Below are positions 43,244-53,618 of a stretch of DNA of 64,000 bases, one piece after another. The DNA is taken from positions 930,001 through 994,000 of the forward strand of contig JAGKQI010000061.1 of the NCBI GenBank assembly GCA_018806915.1, read 5' to 3'. Position 1 is the stretch's first letter. The number at the start of each line of letters is the position of its first letter. The DNA is from Phytophthora colocasiae. Its lineage: Eukaryota; Oomycota; Peronosporomycetes; Peronosporales; Peronosporaceae. Position numbers and translations under genes: made by a program. The notes beneath the pieces are model-generated. The model was not told the origin of the DNA. It ran no database searches and worked only from the letters and a program-made list of their open reading frames with translations.

Positions 43244-43539
43244 CAGTGTTGTCAATAGGGGCATTTTTTCATATTTTACGAACGTTCGAACTTTTTTCAT
43301 CCAACATTCAAACGTTTTTATAAAAATGGGTACATGCTAGCTCACTTCTTTCTGGTATGTGCCTTGCAACAAATTGAGACCTTTAATTGAGGGGATACTG
43401 TGAATAAGAACCGCATTCATGCGGGGCATCGGCATGAAGAGGACTCAGGACCAGTTCTTCCGCTGTGAAGACTACGCTGAGCGTAGAGCGGACACAGGAT
43501 CCTCAGGGACAGGAACTAATTGAGCAACAGCCTAGGAGT

Positions 43540-45395
43540 AGGAACAGATTATGCCTTCATATGAATCAAGAAGTTGAGACGATACAACTACGTCACTCCT
43601 ACCGGTACCAGTTATCTCGAGTTGCTGTACACGTTCAAGACAGTGTTGTTACTGAAAACAGAAGAGGTGCAGTCCAAGCGTTCACGGCTGTAGAATGGTG
43701 TGGACAAGATCATCGCTACGAAAGAGCAGGTGGCTGGGATGAAGGAGCAGTTCGTGGCTTTGAAGCCCCAGTTAGAGAAGAAGATCGAAGTGGAAGACAT
43801 GATGAAGCAGATCACGTTGGACAAGAAAGATGCAGATGAAACGAAGGCTGTAGTCGAGAAAGAGGAGCAAATAGCCAACAAGAAGGCAGAGGAGACGAAG
43901 GAGATTGCTGACGACGCCCAAGGAGATCTGGACGAAGCTTTACCGGCTCTTGAAGCTGCTGTCCAGTGTCTGAACAAGCTGAAAAAGTCGGATATCGACG
44001 AAGTGAAGGCAATGAAGCATCAAACCCACCGTGAAAGCGACCCGGACAAGGCTGGCCAGAAGGTGAAAGGGAGCGCGCACAAAAGACTATCCTCGGAAAG
44101 GCCAAGAAGCTCATGGAGGATATGCATCGGTAACAAGATCATCCACCGGTACATTGAGATGGATGAGTTCTCTCCTGCTGTGAAAGGCCAGTGTCGCTTG
44201 TGAAGCTATTTGTATGTGGGTGCGAGCCATGCGCACGTACCACAACGTGGCCAGTATGGTAGAGCCCAAGAAGATTGCTCTACGTACAGCTTAAGCTGAG
44301 CTGGACGTCACAACGAGGGTTTTAGCAGACCCGAAAGCTCGTCTTCAAGCTGTGGTAGAGACATAAGCTGAACTCGAACGCAACTACAACAACGCAGTGG
44401 ACAAGAAGGATCAACTCGTGCGTGATGTAAGACAATGTGAGATTCGACTCGAGACTGCGCTTAAGCTCATCGCTCTGCTTGGTGGAGAGGAGACTCGATG
44501 GGCTGCTACAATCCGATTCGACTACACAAATCTAGTAGGTGATGTGGTGATTTCTGAAGCGACCATCAGCTATCTAAGCACATTCACGAGTGAGTTCGGG
44601 GAGTCCTGTGTGTCGACGTGGTACGCAGCATTGGAGAATCTTCAGCTACCACACACGAAAGGCTGCAACATCATTACGACGTTAGCAGACCCAGTCAAAG
44701 TACGAGGCTGGCAGATTGCAGGCTTACCTTCGGTCAATCTGTCTGTACAGAACGGGTTGATCATGGCCCGTGCGGGACGCTGGTATCTAGAACTTAGGGA
44801 AAGATTCGTCCGAGAACGGTTTGGATGTGGTTAAACTGACGGACAAGGGATTCCTAAAGACACGGAGAACGGCATTCGATTTGGCAAGTGGATTCTACTG
44901 GAGAATGTAGGCGAGAGTCTGGATGCAACACTGGAACCTGTTCTACTCCAGAACAAGTTCCGACAAGGTGATGAGCTGGGAGACCTACCGTGCCTTACCA
45001 CGCAGCTTTCCGATTCTACATGACCACGAAGCTGCCCAACCCGCCCTACCCTCCAGGGACCTCGGTTAAAGTTGCGTTACTGAACTTTACTATAGGGCTG
45101 GAAGATCAAGCTCTGGGTGTCGTTGTACAAGAAGAGATGCTAGAGCTGGCTGAGAAGAAAAACTCCCTGGTAGTAGCTACCGCCCGTATGAAGGCTGAGC
45201 TGGTGGAGATCGAGGTCGAGAACAAGATCCTGTACATGCTGGCTAACTCCAACTGGATGATACCGAGCTGATAGACACATTGGCAAAGGCTAAGGTGATG
45301 TCCGAGGATATTAACGAAAAAAATGGCTGAAACGGAGATTACGGAGAAAGCAATTCCGTGAACGTTATCGAGGCGTGGCCCCATTCCCTTGAGTC
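43540..45395 (+). pseudogene. captured dynein heavy chain fragment (stalk to AAA5 region)
   Basis: Plus frames, with frameshifts and stops, follow the dynein heavy chain motor region in order: PTGTSYLELLYTFKTVLLLK (end of AAA4 region), NGVDKIIATKEQVAGMKEQF and the coiled-coil stalk DEALPALEAAVQCLNKLKKS with EVKAMK, a damaged microtubule-binding tip, the return coil (DKKDQLVRDVRQCEIRLETA), then IALLGGEETRWAATIRF, NLVGDVVISEATISYLSTFT, LADPVKVRGWQIAGLPSVNL, RFYMTTKLPNPPY and LEDQALGVVVQEEMLELAEK from AAA5 onward. A piece of roughly 600 residues of a 4000-residue protein. In-frame stops (for example after SKRSRL) and frameshifts show it is nonfunctional. It lies inside hAT element 2, convergent with its transposase. 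Confidence 0.92.
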
Positions 45396-47310
45396 GCCGG
45401 AGCGCGGCAATGTCTACACCTGTTCCTGTGGCTCTTTCTCAATCTGCTCGTGTTGCTCTTGCACATATATGTAAAATGCGATGCTCGTCCACACCGTGCC
45501 CTTAAAAAATGAAGCTGCACTTGTACAGAATCAGCAGACGCAAGCATAAATAGCTCTTCTAGCGTCGATATCATGCCCCGTATGCCCTTCAGCTCGATAT
45601 CTTCTTGGGGAAAGCGAGGATCTTTCCAATCTGGAAATGGAGGCATCTGCGTTTCCTCGTCTTCACTTTCCGCGACCAATTCGATGTCGTCAACACTTGC
45701 CATTTCAGTACCCGTATTGTGTCCACTCGTCTAACTCTCCAACGATGGATCCAGGGTCATCTCGAAGAAGCTTACGGTAGTAAAACTTCGCAAACTTGGC
45801 TAAATTGTCAATATTCGTCACATCAGACGTGCTTGGCATGGCTTTACGAGTGTCAACGTAGGCAGGGTGTAAAATCAGCGCCAACATAAACAGCGGTTGC
45901 TCGCATGCCTTCCATCGACTCTCCAAGAGAGGAACCAACTCGTTAGAGCCATAAATCCGTCAAAAAGATCGCGGAAGACGATGATCACATCGGCTAGCGT
46001 GTTATCATCACTCTATAGCTTGAATGATGCAAAACATAGTGGATTTACTGCAATCTCAGCTTCGCGGAGTTTATTCCAGAACGAATCATCTTCAAAGCAC
46101 GATAACACATCAGGAAATGACCGGTCATCTCGATATTTCGCCGCGAAAACCCGAAGTGCTTTCTTTACGCGAAGAATAGAAGCAAAACATCCTTGCATTG
46201 AATTCTAACTAGTATCACACATTCGGAGAAACCTTCGCTCACGTCCATAGGTCTGTGCCATCGCCTCTTGAGCAAGAAGTAGCCACTTGGCGGAAGAAGC
46301 ATGCAATGCGTTCACAATTTCGGCAGCTTGGGTGGTTACCTCTCGAAATGCGCAGCACCGCCTTGACCAGATTATTTATATCATGAGCAAAACACTTCAA
46401 GAAAACGACATGTGGCCACCGCGGAGCAAGAATTCGCCGAGCCCTACTGCACTGACCAGCATCATCAGTCACAGCAGCACCTATTTTCCAGCCCTTCGTC
46501 TCAGACTCTAGCATCACGTTCTCCATCTGCTGAGCAACAGCAATTGCATCATGTCGTGCACCTGTAGGGAAAAGACCAAGTGGTATGTTTGACCCAAATA
46601 GAGCCATCATGCATCCCATCAAATGGGTTCTTGTAATATTTTGCCAAACATCGTTGAGAAATGTCACTCTGCCTCCAGTTTTAGCCTGCAAAGCCAACAG
46701 TGCGTCAGCATCTCTGGTCTGAATCGCCGCTGAGTACTTGTCCAGCAAATGGCCTCCAAGTTGACGGCGTTTCGGGAGGTCTCGAATAACTGCAGCATTT
46801 ATGCTTGCGATAAAATCCAACGTAGCTTTATTGTCAATAAAGGAGTCAGGGAGAAAACATTGCGCCTGGAACTCAACAAGCTTGAGTGCTGTTCAATTGT
46901 CAGTGGTAAATCGGGAAGATCGTAAACAGTAACGCCAGCTGTGATGTCACTACTCTCAGCATTACAATCTCCTTGTTCTTGGTCGATAGGTCGTCGGAAT
47001 TGTCTTGGGGCGTGCGAACATTGCAGAAGATGCCGGAGAAATGACACACTGTTACCTCGAACCATGGCAACTTTACTGCTGTCATGATCATTGGCAGCCA
47101 AACAGTGTAAACACTGGTGCCAAGTTTGAGACCCGTTACACTTAACTTGCAAGTCCTTAAACTGGCGGCCTTCGTAACCTTTCTGTCGGGGCATGCTGTC
47201 GAAAAACACAGCTGCTTGACGGCCTGGATCGGTGGGAGTAGTCGCGGGTCCTTATTCCCGATGCAAAACGTGATGACAGCTACTAGGCAATTTAGACGCA
47301 AGGTAGTGCA
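45365..47310 (-). pseudogene. hAT transposase of element 2 (frameshifted)
   Basis: Minus frames read from about 47310: DPRLLPPIQAVKQL, then KCNGSQTWHQCLHCLAAND with a BED-like C-x-x-C and LRHLLQCSHAP; ALLALQAKTGGRVTFLNDVW, MENVMLESETKGWKIGAAVT, DDAGQCSRARRIL and FLKCFAHDINNLVKAVL of the catalytic region; RVKKALRVFAAKYRDDRSFP; RWKACEQPLFMLALILHPAY; FYYRKLLRDDPGSI; ending with an acidic tail DIELVAESEDEETQMPPFPD. The order is that of hAT transposases. At least four frame changes between these blocks mean no full protein is made. Confidence 0.85.
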
Positions 47311-47733
47311 GAACACAGGAGTGAGCGTAGTCTGAGCAGATGATCTTGACTTGCAGAAGAGAAGTTTCAGAATGGTCCCTCCCAGTGAGTGTCTTCTGTG
47401 GTGAGTTCAGGAGCATTTGGTAGTTGTTCTGACGTCAGGAAGAGGTACTTTACATACCGTGACGCGGTCGCCGACAAGGCGAGCGCCACAGATCCAGAGG
47501 ATCATCTTAGGGCCTTCTGTAGGTTTCTACTTCCCTTTACGAGGGATTCTCTTCCAGACCAGCCTTGTATTTGCGATATCACTGTGCATGATGGATACAT
47601 ATATTATCTGATTAGAAAGGTTTTTCAGGCATAGAAAGGGGTTTCAATGTTCCAACGTGTTTGAATCAGACTTGAAACGAAAAAACGTTCGAACGTTGTT
47701 ATGAACGTATGGTATTGACAACACTGATGTCAC

Positions 47734-47782
47734 ACCTAAAAATCACACCGTCTCTACGCAGTGTCATGTAGGATATACTCTA
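47734..47782. other. flank between hAT element 2 and MITE
   Basis: Short sequence with no recognisable feature. Confidence 0.3.
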
Positions 47783-48490
47783 AGGGAAATGGTCAATTAA
47801 GAGCCGATTGCCAATTAAGAGCCATCCTCCATTTTGACCTATCATGCGGTGTTTTTGAGTTTTACCACCTCTTATTCGCTAATACGTCATAAGTACGAAT
47901 ACCTGCACATTTCTATTCAAAAAATATGGCGGAAAACCCTTAAGCGCCACAACCATTCAATCTGTCAATTACGAAGACCAAAGGAGGCCCGGACTATACG
48001 ACTGTGGGTGGACGTTGGCTAACCCATGAAGTCCTGCAAGAACTTACAGTCAACCAAGGTAACAGAAAAGAGAAAGCGACAACCCTGCTCCCCGAAGGGC
48101 CCTGCTCGCTGTCAGCACTTGAATTATAGTAGTGATCGGCCTTCACCTACAGTAATGTATATACTGGTATATTTGATATTAGAAACTGAATATTAAAAGA
48201 TGGAGTAGCCCTATACCTCCAGCTGGCAAATTTTCGGGACGCGTTCTTCTTAGTGAAAGCAAGGTAAAAAGCGGCTCTTAATTGGCAAGACTGGCAAATT
48301 TGTGGGCTCCACAGCAACGCGTGCCTTGGTCGCGGTTTCATTCGCTCGCAGATGTAATAATCTTCAAAAAATCGTGGAGAGAATGCACTTTCTAGAACTG
48401 TGTTGCTTTTTACCCCTTTCAAAGTGGTTGCCGAGGAATGATCGAGAGCTTGCACCGATTCTGACACGGCTCTTAATTGACCATTTCCCT
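47783..48490. mobile_element. MITE with 24-bp TIRs and TA target duplication
   Basis: The ends AGGGAAATGGTC... (47783) and ...GACCATTTCCCT (48490) are perfect inverse copies over 24 bases and are flanked by TA on both sides, as for Tc1/mariner-class elements. A second inverted pair, GCCAATTAAGAGCC at about 47810 and GGCTCTTAATTGGC at about 48271, lies within; the first shares AATTAAGAGCC with the outer repeat, suggesting an older element inside or a terminal duplication. No transposase gene in the 708 bp. Confidence 0.82.
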
Positions 48491-48597
48491 TACAGTGAAA
48501 CATCCCCGCTAGATTTAGTTATAGTTTAACATAGGCGATATGATTGGTTAAATTTCGGATTTATAAAACCTGGTATACCCAAAAAAAAATCGCTTCG

Positions 48598-50734
48598 ATG
48601 ACCCCATCCGAGCGGGTATTGGGGCCTCGTTGGTCGCTTAAGGAACTGCGTACGTTCTACATCCTCCTCAAGGCGCACGGCCAGCAATGGGACAAACTAG
48701 TGGAACAACTGCCGCTGCGCTCCGAGGCTATGGTGCGCGCTCTATTCGAGATGCACCGCGGCTATTTATCCCTTGCTGAGGCCTCTGTCGAGGGTTTTTG
48801 TGCCATCATGATGGATCATTACGAGGCTCAGCAACAGCAAATGACCAGGATAGAACCCGTTTCAAGTCAAGACACTGACGAAGACGTCGTCATGGACGTC
48901 AAGCCGGTGCCAGAAGGGGTACAGGAACCGCAGTCCCGCAGTAGAAAGAAGAGGAAACTGGAGAAGCTTTTATCTACAGACCAATTGGCTACACTTCAGA
49001 TTAAAACAGAAGAGGACAACGGGAGAGCAGATATAAAGAGATCAGGGAGGAAGAGTGAAGTGCCCAGGAAAGCACGAGCTGAGCTGTCAAAGGGTGAAGA
49101 GAGTGGTGAAACGGGGATGGAGAAACTCCAAGGAGCGAGGTTTGATCTTCCGTGGTACTACTGGTTCTACTCGTACATTGACGTGGACTTCTTCCGACAC
49201 AACGAGTTCATTCAGTGTCTGAGTGACATTGGACTCGGAAAGGTAGACGATGTATTGGATATTGGAAAACGATATCAACTGATACTGATGTTGGTTGGAT
49301 AGATTACGGTAGCTGCGAGACCGATCTGGTCGTCAGTGAGGGCTTCGATGGGACGTCCACGAAGGCTCAGCCCGTTGTTCTTCGCTCAAGAGAAGCAGAA
49401 GCTTGAGGCATATCGTGCTGAAAAACGGCGACGCGACCCTACTCAATTGGTAAGTGTATAGTTGAGATAGTGTGAGCTGAAGAAGATTCTGACTGTCTGT
49501 TGTTCTAGGCATCTGAGAGTACGTGGACATATCCAAACACCACTCATCTACGCACTGGAGTAGCAGTGATAGGTGAGTGTTCTACTTCTCTGAATTAATT
49601 TGTTGGTTGTGATGAGGTCTTATACATTTGCTTTACATTTTAGTTTGGCTTGAGTCCGAGCAGTGTTTTCGACTGGGGGCAGTGTCTGCGTTCTATCCCC
49701 CAGAGAACTCGTGTCAAGTGCATTTCTGGAGAAATCCTGCATCAGTGAACACAGTGGCGTGCAAATTGGATAATGTCATGGTTCTGGACTTCCCGCCCTG
49801 GTCAGGGAGGAGTAATGCCAATACGGCTGAGCCAAAACTGGCTGCAACCACACTATTACGACGACAGAATGATAGTCGTGCAAGCACTGCTACGCACTCT
49901 GCATCGAAGGCCACTGGTTCAGTTGGTGGTCGCTACCGTGACGAGAAAATTCGCATTGTACTCACCGTAAAGAGTCTACTGCACCGCAAGGAGAAGATCA
50001 TTTCAACGCTATCAAAGTTAAACAAGCAAGCACAGGTGCATACGCAGAACGCTATGAAATCCAGTCTGTGGACGACCGCTTTTTCGTCTGCAGCCATCAA
50101 GGATTTTGCGAGGACAAAGTCCCAAGAAAAGGCCCAGTTGCAGAAGCAGCATTCGTGGCTCCTCGCGAATTTAAATGCTACGAACGCGCATTTAAAGTCA
50201 GCGTTGCTGAGTCTCCAGATATTTTCAGCGAGCAACCCAGCAGAGGCAGGTGATGCTGTCATGGACCCGACTTATTCCTCGGATGCATTAGCGTGGGGCG
50301 GTGACTCAAGCACCTCGCCGAGCGAGACATTACCAGAGGACCAAATGCGATGGGCCATTGACTTTTTGGCTGCGAGCCAGCAGAAAGCTACTTCTGTGGT
50401 TGCAGAATCCGCGTTACAAGTGGTCAATGATGACACTGAACTTGCGAGTTTGAACGCTCCAGCTAACGGCAATCGACTCGGAAATGTGCTGCCGGATACG
50501 ATGCGGCTCGTCGCCAACTGTGTTACGTTGATGAGCGTTCTTCACCGCCACGTCGCAGCATCACCAGATGTGCCCCCAGTAGTCACGCAGAAGTTGGTGG
50601 AGCGTGTACTCGAGCTGCTGAAGCCAACCCACGAGGCAAATATGGATCTGTACGCTGAGGTCCAAGCAGCCGCGGAAGCAGCACAGGATCAAATGTCACA
50701 TCTGGCTGCAACAAGCGAAGCTGACTACGAGTAA
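48598..50734 (+). CDS. LIN9/ALWAYS EARLY-like protein (DIRP domain), 4 exons
   Basis: Predicted nuclear subunit related to LIN9/ALY of the MuvB (DREAM, MYB-MuvB) complexes that control cell-cycle genes. Exons 48598-49242, 49303-49449, 49509-49572 and 49644-50734 join in frame to 648 residues; the three introns (60, 59 and 71 bp) are GT-AG. The N-terminal SANT-like part (GPRWSLKELRTFYILLKAHG) is followed by a basic patch (RSRKKRKLEK), a DIRP domain at about residues 180-265 (FDLPWYYWFYSYIDVDFFRH, IWSSVRASMGRPRRLSPLFF), a Tudor-like block VIVWLESEQCFRLGAVSAFY, and a helical C-terminus. ATG 48598 is the first Met in the open frame. It lies 108 bp after a MITE, so its promoter is probably within or next to that element. 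LIN9 partners with MYB proteins in other eukaryotes; whether the MYB at 263-1588 is a partner is unknown. Confidence 0.85.
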
Positions 50735-50837
50735 GTACAATGCAAGGTGTGCTTTACAGTCATTCCCCGTGCTCAAGTCATTTGTACGGCTGATACTATG
50801 GGTGTATTTGTACGATTAACAAACTTGTACTGTAGTG

Positions 50838-52574
50838 CTACTCCTGGAGATGCTTCTTGTCTGCAGCAGTCGAGATCATAGGTGAGCGCAGTGATGAATC
50901 ACGCGGCAAGCTCATCAATGAACTCCAGCCACTGCGGCCAGCCGAATGCTTGTAGCCGTAACTGAAGTAAAAGACGACACTGGCCGCCAGCCACGCGATA
51001 CTTGCGTAAATGCCCGTGTAGTTGATCTGCGCAGCCAGGTAGAAGTTGGCCAGCACAGAGATCGTGGGGATGAACGGAACGAAAGGAGATGTAAAACTAC
51101 CAGCGTCCGGGTGGTCCTGAGGGCACTTGAAGTGCATGGCGAAACACGCGATGATGGAGACCAGAAGGAAGACGATACCCAGAACCAGACACCAAGTGTG
51201 GCCCTCGTTCGAGTAACCAATCTGGTAGAAGAAAGCAGCCAGCCACGCCGAGCCCACCATGAGACCGATGAGCTTAGGAGCCAGAGACGGAGATTGCCGG
51301 CGCATACGGATCATGAGCAGCGACGAGTTGGTCATATTGAAGGACAACAGGATGCCGAAGCTGACAACGTCCCACAGCGTGTTGAACGGCACCAGGAAGG
51401 CAACAACGGTGAAGACAACACCTGTGATGAGGGTGTTTTCGAACAGGTTGCCCTTCTCGTCGACTTTAGCGAAGATGCGGGGCATCAGTCCGTCGCAGGA
51501 GAGGGCGTAGTTCAGTCGCGGCTGAGCAAGAAAACTCACCAGCACTACAAGCGGCATGGTGCAGGTCTCACCAGCTCGGACGATCTGTGCAGCCCAGTTC
51601 TGGCCAGCGTAGTCAAACCCAGACCCAAAGCTGGTAGCCTCCTTGTACGGGACCATACCGGATAAAGCCAAGGAGGCGAAAGAGGACAGGAACATGATGC
51701 CGAAAACCGTGCCGATCACTGCCAGAGGCATGATCTTCTTAGGGTTCTTAGCCTCAGCAGCAAGACAGCATACTTCGTCGAAACCAACGTATCCGAAGAA
51801 AGCTGACGATGCACCAGTGATGATACCCTGAGCCCCGAACGCCATGGTTCCATCAATGCTTTGACGCTCCGGAACGAAAGGCGACAGGTTGTCCGCGTCG
51901 ATGTAGGCGAATCCGGCGATGATGATGAAGAGCACCACGAACACCTTGATGGTCGTGAATACGTTGATGAACCACTTGCTGAAGCGAATGCCCATCAGCA
52001 GCACTGCGACGCACAGCGCCATGAGCACAGCACCAAGCAGATTCGTGTAGTCCTCGTTCATCCACTGGTACGAATGGGTCGGGTGTTCCTCTTCCAGCCA
52101 CTCTTGCACCTTGGTAGCCCAACTGCGTGCAACACCAGAGCCCGAGACACCGTATTCGAGGGAGACCAACCATGCTGCGACCACAGCAGGAAGTTCACCA
52201 AGCGCGTAAAACGAGTAGGCGTACGTACTTCCAGACGACGGCACTTGGGTCACCATTTCCATGTAGGCCAGCGCGTTGATACTGCACACGATGCCGGCAA
52301 TGATCCAACTAACGAACGCAGCCGGACCAGCTGTGCCGCTGATGATCTCGCCAGTCGTGGAGAAGATACCGCTTCCAACACTTGCGGAAATGCCGATGCA
52401 CAGCAAGTCGAAGAGTCCCATTTGACGGGGAAGTTCTTCAGCTGCCTCCTCGGCTTTAATCACGGCCAAGGGCTTGGTGCGCAGCAAGTTCTCCATGAAC
52501 GTCGGCTTGTGCTCCATCGTGTCTTGCTCGGTAGTGGCGGGATGGCGACACGAAGCGAAATTAAAGAATGGCAA
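50838..52574 (-). CDS. amino-acid permease, cationic amino-acid transporter (CAT/APC) type
   Basis: Intact single-exon integral membrane protein of 578 residues. The first APC-family helix motif is clear: MGLFDLLCIGISASVGSGIF, then GPAAFVSWIIAGIVCSINAL, followed by the CAT-like segment GASSAFFGYVGFDEVCCLAA and EAKNPKKIMPLAVIGTVFGI. Roughly 12-14 hydrophobic helices are present, both ends probably cytosolic. It would move amino acids across the plasma or an internal membrane; substrate (basic or other) cannot be fixed from sequence. The start at 52574 gives a 19-residue extension before a second Met (52517, MEHKPTFMENLLRTKPLAVI); either could be used. It is convergent with the LIN9-like gene and is the undamaged paralogue of the truncated gene at 54451-55462. 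Confidence 0.92.
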   Translation of the reverse strand: MPFFNFASCRHPATTEQDTMEHKPTFMENLLRTKPLAVIKAEEAAEELPRQMGLFDLLCIGISASVGSGIFSTTGEIISGTAGPAAFVSWIIAGIVCSINALAYMEMVTQVPSSGSTYAYSFYALGELPAVVAAWLVSLEYGVSGSGVARSWATKVQEWLEEEHPTHSYQWMNEDYTNLLGAVLMALCVAVLLMGIRFSKWFINVFTTIKVFVVLFIIIAGFAYIDADNLSPFVPERQSIDGTMAFGAQGIITGASSAFFGYVGFDEVCCLAAEAKNPKKIMPLAVIGTVFGIMFLSSFASLALSGMVPYKEATSFGSGFDYAGQNWAAQIVRAGETCTMPLVVLVSFLAQPRLNYALSCDGLMPRIFAKVDEKGNLFENTLITGVVFTVVAFLVPFNTLWDVVSFGILLSFNMTNSSLLMIRMRRQSPSLAPKLIGLMVGSAWLAAFFYQIGYSNEGHTWCLVLGIVFLLVSIIACFAMHFKCPQDHPDAGSFTSPFVPFIPTISVLANFYLAAQINYTGIYASIAWLAASVVFYFSYGYKHSAGRSGWSSLMSLPRDSSLRSPMISTAADKKHLQE

Positions 52575-53618
52575 GAAAGTCGGAATCCCCTTCGGATATC
52601 GTAGCCTCGGCTGCTCCAGTCGCTAAACCAGCCAACGGCCCGCGTCCGGCTTTGGCATCAGCAGATCAACTCACCACTTGTCTTTACCTTTTGGTTTGGC
52701 GCGGTATCGCAGCTGGTGAAGGGTGTGACGCTCTGTTGTTCCGGTTGAAGCAAGCAACTTGCTTTCGAAGTCATGGCGATTGGCTGTTGAGACGAACCGA
52801 GCACGGTTTTGATCGCCGTATGCTTGCCAAGAGAAAAAGCCGAGATGGCCTGCATCGTCCGCGTCATGTGTCCCTTGAAGCACTTGGTAGTCGCGATAGC
52901 AACGGTGGTGATGAATAGCCTACGATCAACAACCAGCGTTAAACAAATACAGCACCTGCAGCACACGAGTGTTGTAGACGTAGTGCAAGGCATGCAATTT
53001 GCTTTGATGCACAGTGCATGAAAACCAGGGAAATCTTCAGCGAAATGTTGGCACATCCAAATCAGCTGGGAAGCTTTGCCCATTTCGATAGGAGACCGGG
53101 TTCGTAACGGAGCTTGTGGAAGGAGGATGTAGACGAACGGTAGACGAACAGGGGGGATGTGAAACTGGCAAACATCTTCTCGAAACGAGGCATCACTACG
53201 AGACTTGTACATGCACTACGAGTATGAAGGGTTCGACCAAAGCTGACACTTCTTGACATTACTTTTTCTAACTGAAGAACAAGTTGCAAGCTGCAATCGA
53301 GCTCGATATGAGCTAAATAACAGAGGTGTTTCCGGGACAAACCCAGCACCACCAGCGTTGAGATCCTCCAAGTCCTCGGCATTTCTTGGTTAGGATGGCG
53401 TTCAGAGCCGCATCTGTGCACGCCTCATCCGTTTGACGGATTGGACGAGTTGTGCGTTTTGGCGGTGCCGGTGTCGCACCATCCTTCGATGCTCTGGTCC
53501 GGATCTCTTACTGTACATCCATCACACAACTTGGGTATCATTATCGTTGGAGCTGAATTATGCATGGATAGCGGCACTGCAGTTTTCTTAGAAAACTTTT
53601 CTAGGACTAACGGCGGCT
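52568..53618 (+). pseudogene. unrecognised gene, decayed or multi-exon
   Basis: Protein-like plus-strand blocks occur in order but in changing frames: MARKSESPSDIVASAAPVAK from ATG 52568 to LYLLVWRGIAAGEGCDALLF; MACIVRVMCPLKHLVVAIAT and QHTSVVDVVQGMQFALMHSA (52809-53021); KTREIFSEMLAHPNQLGSFA; LRDLYMHYEYEGFDQS; EEQVASCNRARYELNNRGVS; and WLGWRSEPHLCTPHPFDGLD to FLENFSRTNGG, ending near 53618. Some joins could be introns, but in-frame stops (for example after FDQS) suggest decay. No domain recognised. Its start overlaps by 7 bases the opposite start of the transporter gene, and its end overlaps the end of the coiled-coil gene. Confidence 0.45.

Larger units (their letters stand above)
43244..47725 (-). 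mobile_element. hAT element 2, carrying a dynein heavy chain fragment
   Basis: Termini CAGTGTTGTCAATA (43244) and TATTGACAACACT (ending 47725) are inverse copies, each followed inward by AACGTTCGAAC-containing subterminal sequence. An 8-bp duplication GATGTCAC flanks the element. It holds a decayed hAT transposase on the minus strand and, beyond its 3' end, a long dynein heavy chain fragment on the plus strand. The TIR differs from that of hAT element 1, so it is another family. Confidence 0.88.

Noticed and set aside
49087..49278. Short minus frames under the LIN9-like gene
   Set aside because: Opposite-strand shadows of well-supported exons.
50946..52604. Long plus-strand frames (50946-51665, 51861-52604)
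   Set aside because: They mirror the intact minus-strand transporter gene, whose motifs are unmistakable; the plus frames have no domain and biased composition.
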